Source: Oscillospiraceae bacterium (GTDB lineage Bacteria; Bacillota; Clostridia; Oscillospirales; CAG-272). Taken from it: a stretch of DNA of 64,000 nucleotides. How positions within the stretch are numbered: position 1 is the first letter of the stretch; every line of letters begins with the position of its first letter. Made by a program: the position numbers and the translations under genes. Shown in pieces: positions 41,101 through 47,570 of this stretch. The notes beneath the pieces are model-generated. The model saw only the letters and a list, made by a program, of their open reading frames with translations. It was not told the DNA's origin and did no database searches. The DNA is taken from the NCBI GenBank assembly GCA_015064505.1, contig SVSB01000005.1, forward strand, positions 18,672 through 82,671, written 5' to 3'.

Positions 41101-42556
41101 CGCCCGCAGGCGGATTGCCGCTATCACCGATTACGATCCCGATCACGTGATGGCAATTACTCATTCATCAAGCGGAATCAGCAAGGCGATTGGCGACCGT
41201 CCCACCATCTATGCCTCCGGCGAATGGAAGGATAAGAACGGTACCAAGGCGTTTAATCTTATCGATACTCTTTCCAATATGATCGTTCTCCCCACGGCTT
41301 ACGTTTTTTCTCCCGATATTGAGAATATAGATAATATCCTTGCGGTTCTTGATATGCAGGGCATACCCTACGTAAAGCTTGCTCCCGGCTCTACTCTTAA
41401 CCTTCGCAAGTACAGCGGCGGATACGCAAATACCGCCATCGGTGCTGCAGAAAACGTAACCTTCGAGAACGGTGCATACGCCGTTACCATGAATAACTGC
41501 GATGCATACCTTATTGCGTATCTCTTCGAGCCAAACAGCAACAGATTCTCAACCGCAGAGGATCATTCCATCAGCTTTGCGCATATGGGTTATATTTCCG
41601 ACGGAGACGGACTTTACCGCTCCGAGGAAAACGGAGTTTATCTTAAGATCGCCGATATGGCTGAAAAGGGAAGCATCACTCACGCAAGCATCACCGTTGG
41701 AGTTGATCTCAAGGTCAATGCATTTGCAGAGCTTAAGGACGGCGTGGAGAACGCAACCGTTAAGTTTACCCTTGCCGGAGAAGAGTACGTTGCAAACGGT
41801 ACCTACGATGAGACGGCAGGTCTTTACCGCTTCGTAATGCCCAATATGCCTCCTCACGGTATGACCGTAAAGATCAAGATGGAGCTTGTGGTTGACGGCA
41901 ATGTCGTTGACACCGTAAGCGATTGGACGGTTCGCGGCTATTGCGATTATCTGCTTAACAGCTCCGATACCGAGCTTGGCGTAAGCGCCGCTACGAAATC
42001 AACTCTTGACCGTCTCGTTGCCGATATCCTTGAATACGGCGCAGCGGCACAGAATTATAAGGATTACGTTTCCGAAGACGTACCTCTTGCAAACGAGGGT
42101 ATTACCACCGCATCGAGCTTTTCCGTGCTTGACTCATCCGTCAACGCCGCATCCATCACGAAATACTCCGATAACGGAGTTGAGTTCGTTTCCGTTGGAG
42201 TCAGATTTGATTCCGTTGTAAAGGTATTCTTCAGATTCAAGGCTGACGACCTTTCCGATCTCATGGTCTCCGTTGACGGAATACAGTACGATTCCGATGA
42301 TTTTGAAGCTGTTGGAGACGGAGAATATATCGTTTACAGCGATGCTATCTCCCCTCTGCATTTTGTAAGCGGGGTTTACGCAAACGTTTACCGCGGAAGT
42401 GAGATGTGCCAGCAGGTGATCTACAGCGTTGACAGCTTCGTATACGAGATGCAGAACGATATGGACGGCGAAGAGCTTTCCGAGATCGCTTTGCTCGCAC
42501 GCAGACTGTACCGTTACAGCGTTTCCGCAAGAACCTATTTCAAGACTATCGGATAA
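38102..42556 (+). CDS. Giant secreted beta-helix / M14-type metallocarboxypeptidase-like protein
   Basis: 1484 residues with a signal peptide (about 1-25, ASA-A). Residues about 30-520 are Gly/Val/Thr-rich short repeats (YGG, GGxVxN, NVYG) typical of a right-handed beta-helix. A spacer domain precedes an M14-like peptidase (about 730-1060): zinc ligands His774 and Glu777 (KHGNE) and His861 (DCHE), the substrate-binding Arg832 in NPNRD, and probable catalytic Glu958 (FLVETM). The C-terminus (about 1190-1484) has two halves containing YGAAAQNYKDYV and YSVSARTYFK, related to the module of the cohesin-like protein. TAGGAGG precedes the ATG. No wall-anchor motif. Target may be a peptide or glycopeptide; unknown. 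Confidence 0.82.
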   Translation: MKKILFVFVLCIVMLLPLFVMGASAADDVVFIGGEGDTYATIAEAAAALPATGGTVVVRGPVDHPTGSAVDLPAKPLVITSVYGGVDYAKTNGAYFGVGRTLNLYSTLTIENITMKHTATGIYGNIYARGNSLTLGEGITTVASSESKYTNVFGGFSGANNGTGHKPVITVKSGTWQNVYGGSYTGTFNGDPTVIMTGGKVVNVISGGGRFGNFTGNAKVDISGGETYLVVGGIYGVSGSSCTFTGDVDLDIHGNAKVAYNVYGASYYGGITFKGNIAIDIYGSAQLSRHVFGGCYGVAGKTNVTAGDKGIVITVAENASFIRPTDASNIISAGSSAGSVKGNVKVIIKDNVYYPGNVYAAGYSGSVDGDSTAIIYGGEVKVNFTAAARSGNVTGKATTEAYGGKIGYYTSSEYYGIVGTNTGTVGSASVLVDGADVAGAVKMNGATGTLTVKSGKIGSVTDKCVVDLTGAKELQVGGNLTVSTLTGGGTVIIPASASITADSFSGNLKLIISGSPVANQTYLTVADAASSGVLEYTPVDDETMEKQVGANITYSVKYSDRYDTTKVRIYYYNPDKNGTQPLIVLRSGVYTGGTKLTDYTSGTEDGKAYIEADLAPGLYSCKVYYGSGADDYRIKYFYVNGKAATASYDLPLAPYVENSWSENISSNLTDEVMALFGTEGLIGYNGFDTPTFDLENSVRTFMNNEALCAYVDKLGESCDHLYVYYPFKESAMGNRTPVLIFTNDAISGMSFDDAAAYIRSKGEREIVMITGGKHGNEPAGPEGTLVFSKDLCGDYGKEVLEKIGAIVIMPSVEVDNFQRFKRLTESGVNPNRDLLALFIESSANQVYVFKSFMPTVTIDCHEDSGNSEIDPTDLSVENLDDICIRYSSNFNSPLYYGGVLKEGSFDANEILGNKIMMDVIERTKEVGLRGSIYYSGSTVPNTSSTYPSVRGAYGFLVETMRIWTGTGRYERAVFGIEQALKGLIAEVIEYDGALAENVYAARRRIAAITDYDPDHVMAITHSSSGISKAIGDRPTIYASGEWKDKNGTKAFNLIDTLSNMIVLPTAYVFSPDIENIDNILAVLDMQGIPYVKLAPGSTLNLRKYSGGYANTAIGAAENVTFENGAYAVTMNNCDAYLIAYLFEPNSNRFSTAEDHSISFAHMGYISDGDGLYRSEENGVYLKIADMAEKGSITHASITVGVDLKVNAFAELKDGVENATVKFTLAGEEYVANGTYDETAGLYRFVMPNMPPHGMTVKIKMELVVDGNVVDTVSDWTVRGYCDYLLNSSDTELGVSAATKSTLDRLVADILEYGAAAQNYKDYVSEDVPLANEGITTASSFSVLDSSVNAASITKYSDNGVEFVSVGVRFDSVVKVFFRFKADDLSDLMVSVDGIQYDSDDFEAVGDGEYIVYSDAISPLHFVSGVYANVYRGSEMCQQVIYSVDSFVYEMQNDMDGEELSEIALLARRLYRYSVSARTYFKTIG

Positions 42557-42567
42557 GGAGGTTGAAT

Positions 42568-42693
42568 ATGGAAAACATTAAGAAAACTTACACGCCTCCT
42601 ACTGCGGAGTTGGTTGTGCTTGCAGTGAACGTTGAGACCGCATTGAGCGGCTTCAATATCGAAAGTAAAAATTCCGATTGGCTGTTTAGCTGA
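42568..42693 (+). CDS. 41-residue peptide, paralogue of the one at 26763
   Basis: ATG 42568 lies 11 nt after the M14 gene with a strong AAGGAGG site (42555-42562), and a 41-codon frame ends with TGA. There is no signal peptide and no cysteine. Shared with the 26763 peptide are YT-x-P, E-x-V-x-L, V-x-T, SG, a downstream Glu, and DW-x-x-S at the very end. The strong ribosome site, near-identical spacing and conservation argue for translation. A MITE-like element begins 4 nt after the stop. Function unknown. Confidence 0.75.
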   Translation: MENIKKTYTPPTAELVVLAVNVETALSGFNIESKNSDWLFS

Positions 42694-42696
42694 AAA

Positions 42697-43073
42697 AAAG
42701 GGCGCTCCGCTTTTAGCGTGTTCTCCTTAACGGAGAACACGCTAAAACTAAGTTTGCCCTTCGGGCAAGTGAAGTTATCTTCGATAGTGAAGTTCACTTC
42801 GTGAATGAAGTTTCGCCTTGCGGCGAAGTAAAGGCAAACTTAACTTCACTGTGAGCCCGTGGCGAACAACTTCACTGTGCCTGGCACAACTTCACTTTTG
42901 CGTCAGCAAAAACTTCACAAAGCAGAAAAAGAGAGTTAATGGCTTAAAAACCGTTAACTCTCTTTATTATTTATCGCCAGTTTCGCATTTGTTTTACAAA
43001 TGTATCGGGCTGCGCCCATACCCCTATCTTATTTTTCCGATAAGAACATCACCCATTTGGCGGAGCGCCCTTT
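42697..43073. mobile_element. MITE-like, hairpin-rich non-coding element
   Basis: Perfect 14-bp terminal inverted repeats (AAAGGGCGCTCCGC at 42697-42710, its complement at 43060-43073) bound 377 bp with no coding frame. Inside are a 16-bp hairpin (42711-42747), a chain of small hairpins separated by GTGAAGTT on the left and AACTTCAC on the right (four copies), a second long hairpin (42928-42965) and further small ones. The two halves have opposite spacer orientation, so the whole can fold as one large cruciform. A clear target duplication is not seen. It is probably mobilised by a transposase encoded elsewhere. Confidence 0.75.
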
Positions 43074-43075
43074 CT

Positions 43076-44239
43076 TTATTGCTTCATTGAATCGGCTTCT
43101 ATATATTCGGAGATCTGCTTTTGAGAGAGATGAGAGCTTATAAGCGTAATGAGCTGTTCCTTGTTTTGAACGTCTGCGATCTTCACGAGCCTTTTTATGC
43201 GGTAGAAGATAACGTTTTCGGATATGAACAGACCCGCCGCCATTTTGCTGTACGGGATCTTGTTCAGCAGACCGCTTATAATCTGCAGATCCAGCTTATC
43301 GCAGGAGGCGAGCATTCTTTCAACGGCAAGGATGGTTTTGCTTGCCACGTCGTTCAAAAAGTCAAGCACCTTTTCCGTGGCGGCGGGCACGTATCTGCCG
43401 GAGGAGGGAAGCGCGGGAACCATATCCGCAGTGGAGCGGCGGATCTTCAGGGTTGAGGGCACTTTTGCGGTCATATAAATGTCGCTGTCTGTCTTGCGAA
43501 GAAAATTGTATGCAAATACCGCCTGTCTGCCAAGCTCTCCGTGATCTACCGTGACGGTGGTAAGGGGCGGATCTCCCATTTGCGCAATGAGATAATCTCC
43601 GAATGACGCCACGAAGATGTCTTCGGGCACTTTTTTGCCTATCATCTCGAGCTTCTTAATAAGGAATCTTGCTACTATATCGTTAGCACAAACGAAGCAA
43701 TCGTATCTGTCAACGTTCGGAAGCATATAATCGAAGCATTCCTCAAGACCGCGCTTGTTGAAGTAGATCTCTTCTGCGTGTATATCGGATTTCATCCCTT
43801 GCAGATTTTTGAAATAATCGTGCTTTATCATATCGGTGGATGATTTGGGATTTATTCCGTAAAGTGCGGCGCGCTTTCTTCCGCAAGCGGCAAGATAGTC
43901 CATTATTTTGCGCATTCCGTCGATATAATCAACCATTACCGCAGAGCAGTTTGCACTGATTTGGGGATTCTGGTGGTTTACGAGCAGCATATGTACGTCG
44001 TGCTTGTAAAGAAGCTCCGCAAGCCGCTCCGAATGCTCAAGAGATGTTGTCAGAACCAAAAGTATGCGCTTGCTTTCTCCGCTGAAATAGTCTTCAATAT
44101 CCGTGTTAAAAATATTGTCGCAATCAAGCAAAGCTACGGTGTATTTCTTTTTTGCGGCTTCATCGCAGATAGCGCGGTAGGATTGGGAAACCCAAAGCGA
44201 ATCTCTGTAATCGGGATCAATATATACGTATATCTTCAT
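43076..44239 (-). CDS. Regulator with LacI-type sensor domain and C-terminal HTH
   Basis: A 387-residue protein. Residues 1-275 form a periplasmic-binding-like sensor as in LacI/GalR proteins (VLTTSLEHSERLAELL, YDCFVCANDIVARFLIKKL, VASFGDYLIAQMGDPPLTTV), but the N-terminal LacI HTH is absent. The C-terminus (about 325-380) contains an HTH-like segment MAAGLFISENVIFYRIKRL resembling LuxR or PucR types. The order is thus reversed relative to LacI. CGGAGGAAG precedes ATG 44239. It is divergent from the DUF5107/SBP genes and is likely to control them in response to a sugar. Confidence 0.78.
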   Translation of the reverse strand: MKIYVYIDPDYRDSLWVSQSYRAICDEAAKKKYTVALLDCDNIFNTDIEDYFSGESKRILLVLTTSLEHSERLAELLYKHDVHMLLVNHQNPQISANCSAVMVDYIDGMRKIMDYLAACGRKRAALYGINPKSSTDMIKHDYFKNLQGMKSDIHAEEIYFNKRGLEECFDYMLPNVDRYDCFVCANDIVARFLIKKLEMIGKKVPEDIFVASFGDYLIAQMGDPPLTTVTVDHGELGRQAVFAYNFLRKTDSDIYMTAKVPSTLKIRRSTADMVPALPSSGRYVPAATEKVLDFLNDVASKTILAVERMLASCDKLDLQIISGLLNKIPYSKMAAGLFISENVIFYRIKRLVKIADVQNKEQLITLISSHLSQKQISEYIEADSMKQ

Positions 44240-44257
44240 AGCTTCCTCCGTACGTAT

Positions 44258-44287
44258 ATGCTAACATTTTCTTGCCTTACTTGTCAA
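44258..44287 (-). promoter_or_regulatory. Candidate promoter for the LacI-like regulator
   Basis: On the minus strand TTGACA (plus 44282-44287) and TAGCAT (plus 44258-44263) are 18 bp apart. Confidence 0.45.
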
Positions 44288-44325
44288 GCGTGACGTCCTA
44301 TAAAAAATCCCTGTAATTTTTACGG

Positions 44326-44365
44326 TCAATTTGGTGTTGACACCTTTAAGGCAAATTGATAAAAT
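44326..44365 (+). promoter_or_regulatory. Promoter with nested inverted repeats (DUF5107 operon)
   Basis: TTGACA (44337-44342) and TAAAAT (44360-44365) are 17 bp apart. The -35 box lies in a GGTGT-TG-ACACC palindrome (44333-44344), itself inside the 8-bp inverted repeat TCAATTTG (44326-44333) and CAAATTGA (44352-44359). These are candidate operators for the divergent regulator. Confidence 0.65.
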
Positions 44366-44418
44366 ATAATCGTTAAGTTATGTGTAAAACCACGTCATCA
44401 TGTAAAGGAGAAACAGAA

Positions 44419-47400
44419 ATGGCAAATAGCATCATTGCCGCAAGGGAAAAGATCGTTATCCCCACTTATCCCGAATCCCCTTGCGAAGAGCTGCCCATGT
44501 TTGCGGAAAACCGCGTGCATCAACGCTCTACCGGTAACCCTTATCCCAATAAGGTAGTTATCAAGACCAGACAGAAGGAAAAGATCGATAAGGAGTACGA
44601 GGCTATCCGCCTTGAGAATGAGTATCTTGAGCTCATTATTCTCCCTGAGATCGGCGGCCGCATCTTCTCCGCCAAGGATAAGCGCACCGGCTACGATTTC
44701 TTCTACCGTCAGCACGTTATCAAGCCTGCTCTCATCGGAGCTCTGGGCTCATGGATATCCGGCGGTGTAGAGTTTAACTGGCCCTACCATCACCGCCCCT
44801 CCACCTTTATGCCCGTTGACAGCGAGATAGTCAAGGATGGCGACGGATACACCGTTTGGCTCTCCGAGCACGATCCCATTGACCGCATGAAGGGTATGGT
44901 GGGTATTCATCTTGATCCCGGTAAGGCTTATTTTGAGACCAGAATGAAGGTCTCCAACCGCACGCCCATGCGCCACTCCTTCCTCTGGTGGGAGAACACA
45001 GCAGTTCCCGTTAACCCCGAGTATGAGATCTTCTTCCCGCCGGACGTTGACTACGTAAACTTCCACTACAGAAGAAGCCACACCACTTATCCCATCGCAA
45101 ACGGTATGTTCAACGGCTACCGTTATCCCGAGGGAGGCGTGGATATCAGAAAGCACTTCAATACCAAGTTCTCCACCTCCTACTTCTCTGCAGATTCCGA
45201 TTACGATTTCTTCGGCGGATACGATAACGGAAAGAAGTGCGGTGTAGTACACGTTTCCGACCATCACACCTCCACCGGTAAGAAGATGTTTACCTGGGCT
45301 TACAACCAGCTTTCCCAGTCCTGGGAGAGAGCTCTTACCGATACCGACGGTGCGTATGCAGAGCTGATGGCAGGCTCTTACTCCAACAATCAGCCCGACT
45401 TCTCTTGGCTTGAGCCCTATGAAACGAAGAACTTCTCTCAGTTCTGGTTCCCGATCTCCGAGATCGGCGTTCCTACTTACGCAAACCTCAAAGCGGCAGT
45501 TAACGTTTCCGACGGAAAGATCAAGCTCCAGACGACCGAGGAAGTGAAGAATGCACTTCTCGTGCTTGAGGTGGGCGGCAAGAACGTTATCTCCAAGAAG
45601 GTAACTCTTAAGCCCGGTGAGGTTGAGGAGATCGATCTCCCCGCAGTTGAGCTTAACGAATACCGCATAGCTCTTGAGGGTGTATTTGAATACGAGAAGA
45701 AGAACAGAGTGAAGAATCCCCTTCCTCCTTTCTTCCCCGAGGTTCCTATGCCCAACGAGGAAAACTCCGCATACCGTGCATATCAGGACGGTATCCACCT
45801 TATGCAGTTCCGCGATCCCTCCATGGATTGCAGAAAGTACTTTGAGAGAGCCATCGAGCTTGATCCCGAGTTTGCACCCGCATACGAAACTCTCGGTGAG
45901 TGCGCTATAAACGACGGTAACTTCGAGCTTGCTGAGGAGCTTCTTGATAAGTGCGTTGCGGTTACCAACCGCCTTAACACCGAGCATCAGAGCGGCAGAG
46001 CGTACTATCTCCGCGGTCTTGCAAAGAAGCATCTCGGCAAGGATCACGATGCTGAATGGAACTTCCGCAAGGCTGCGTGGTCTGCAGACTCCGTTTCCTG
46101 CGGTATGACCGAGGCAGCGCGCATCGGCGCAAAGAAGAAGGACTTCACCATGGGTCTCTTCTGTGCCGAGACCGCTCTCAATTACGCAAAGGAGAATCCC
46201 GTTGCAGGACCTCTTGCGGCTCTTTGCGACTACAAGCTCGGCAATAAGAAGAGCGCAGTTAAGCGCCTTGAGGCTATTCTTGAGGCTGATCCTCTCAATC
46301 ATCTTGCAAGATACGCAATGTTTATCTGCGGCAAGTCCTCCGAGAAGGAGTTCTACGGCAAGCTTTGCTCCGATCCCTGCCAGACCTGCCTTGATATCTA
46401 CGTTGATCTGCTTTCCGCAGGCTTTGGAGACGAGGCTTATCAGCTCCTTGCCGATCTGCCTGCATATCGCACCGATAAGCTTGCTCCCGTAGTTGCTTAC
46501 ATAATCGGCAAGCCCGAGCTTGCAGATCCCATGCATCGCACCTTCCCCACAAGACCCGAGGAAAAGACCGTTCTTATGGGAAGAGACGAGGAGTACGCTA
46601 AGTACCTTCTCGGATGCCTTGAATTCGCCCACAGAAGATACGACGCCGCATACAAGCTCTGGAAGGAGTGCGGTAACTTTGAGGCTGCCCGTTGCCGTGC
46701 CGTATACCTCTGGAAGATGGGCAAGATCGATGAGGCTATGGCAGAGCTTGACCGCGCTATTGAGGCTGCTCCCGATTGCGATCAGCTTATCTATGAGAAG
46801 GCTTACCTGCTTAATCATATGGGCTACGATGCAAAGAAGAGCGAGGAGATCATCGGCTCTTACGTAACCGATATTAAGGTTGCCCGCGACGACGTCTGCA
46901 CCGAATGGGCAAGTGCCGCTATCCGTGCAGGTGATTACGATAAGGCACTCTGGATCCTTAATAACCACGAGTACATCCCTTGCGAGGGCGGTGAGACGAT
47001 CATTGCAAAGCAGCACATAAACGCTCACCTTGGTAAGGGTATTGATTTCTACAACGAAGGCCAGTACAGCCGCGCTCTCGACGAGCTTCGTATCGCTCAG
47101 GTAATTCCCGATAACCTTGGTGCCGGACTTTGGCACGAGGATCCTCTGGTACCCTCCAAGTACCGCGAGGCAATGACTCTTATCAAGCTTGACAGAGCTG
47201 ACGACGCAAACGAGATCTTCAAGTACATTGAAGGTATTTACGTTGACTTCTTCTCCAATATGCACCTTCCCGAGCTGCCCGTATATCAGGCGCTTGCAAA
47301 GATCCGTCTCGGTAAGGGCGAAGAGGGAATTGCATACTGCCGTCAGTTCAAAGACGAGTGGGCTGCCGCACGAGTTCGCAAGGACAGCGGTTACTTCAAC

Positions 47401-47517
47401 ACCACGCCCTTCTTCATCTCTTATCTTGACGATGCAAAGACTATGCGCGAAGCATATTACGACAGACTCATCAGCTTTGCTGACAGCGTGATCAACGGAA
47501 CCACAGAGCTTCTTTAA
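44419..47517 (+). CDS. DUF5107 domain / TPR repeat protein
   Basis: A 1032-residue cytoplasmic protein from ATG 44419 (AAAGGAG at 44404-44410). The N-terminal part (about 30-400) is a DUF5107 beta-sandwich resembling aldose-epimerase-like carbohydrate-binding folds (LPEIGGRIFSAKDKRTGYDFFYRQ, SGGVEFNWPYHH, FLWWENTAVPV). The rest (about 450-1030) is a chain of TPR helices (YFERAIELDPEFAPAYETLG, AMAELDRAIEAAPDCDQLIYEKA). DUF5107 proteins often sit in sugar-uptake loci; activity unproven. No signal peptide. It forms an operon with the solute-binding lipoprotein. Confidence 0.85.
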   Translation: MANSIIAAREKIVIPTYPESPCEELPMFAENRVHQRSTGNPYPNKVVIKTRQKEKIDKEYEAIRLENEYLELIILPEIGGRIFSAKDKRTGYDFFYRQHVIKPALIGALGSWISGGVEFNWPYHHRPSTFMPVDSEIVKDGDGYTVWLSEHDPIDRMKGMVGIHLDPGKAYFETRMKVSNRTPMRHSFLWWENTAVPVNPEYEIFFPPDVDYVNFHYRRSHTTYPIANGMFNGYRYPEGGVDIRKHFNTKFSTSYFSADSDYDFFGGYDNGKKCGVVHVSDHHTSTGKKMFTWAYNQLSQSWERALTDTDGAYAELMAGSYSNNQPDFSWLEPYETKNFSQFWFPISEIGVPTYANLKAAVNVSDGKIKLQTTEEVKNALLVLEVGGKNVISKKVTLKPGEVEEIDLPAVELNEYRIALEGVFEYEKKNRVKNPLPPFFPEVPMPNEENSAYRAYQDGIHLMQFRDPSMDCRKYFERAIELDPEFAPAYETLGECAINDGNFELAEELLDKCVAVTNRLNTEHQSGRAYYLRGLAKKHLGKDHDAEWNFRKAAWSADSVSCGMTEAARIGAKKKDFTMGLFCAETALNYAKENPVAGPLAALCDYKLGNKKSAVKRLEAILEADPLNHLARYAMFICGKSSEKEFYGKLCSDPCQTCLDIYVDLLSAGFGDEAYQLLADLPAYRTDKLAPVVAYIIGKPELADPMHRTFPTRPEEKTVLMGRDEEYAKYLLGCLEFAHRRYDAAYKLWKECGNFEAARCRAVYLWKMGKIDEAMAELDRAIEAAPDCDQLIYEKAYLLNHMGYDAKKSEEIIGSYVTDIKVARDDVCTEWASAAIRAGDYDKALWILNNHEYIPCEGGETIIAKQHINAHLGKGIDFYNEGQYSRALDELRIAQVIPDNLGAGLWHEDPLVPSKYREAMTLIKLDRADDANEIFKYIEGIYVDFFSNMHLPELPVYQALAKIRLGKGEEGIAYCRQFKDEWAAARVRKDSGYFNTTPFFISYLDDAKTMREAYYDRLISFADSVINGTTELL

Positions 47518-47523
47518 AATCTA

Positions 47524-47550
47524 TCGGACAGCCTCGCAGAGGCTGTCCGA
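47524..47550 (+). other. Intercistronic hairpin before the solute-binding protein gene
   Basis: A perfect 12-bp stem (47524-47535 with 47539-47550) over GCA, with no T-tract, lies between the DUF5107 gene and the solute-binding protein gene. Such hairpins often stabilise the binding-protein transcript. Confidence 0.55.
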
Positions 47551-47570
47551 AACCGAAAGGGTATTAAGCT

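Noticed and set aside
42711..42965. CRISPR array
   Set aside because: The GTGAAGTT spaced hairpins are irregular, change orientation midway and have no uniform repeat or spacer length; MITE-like element fits better.
44749..47265. 838-codon open frame opposite the DUF5107/TPR gene
   Set aside because: Long antisense frames arise from the codon bias of this strongly biased gene; its translation has no domain-like pattern.
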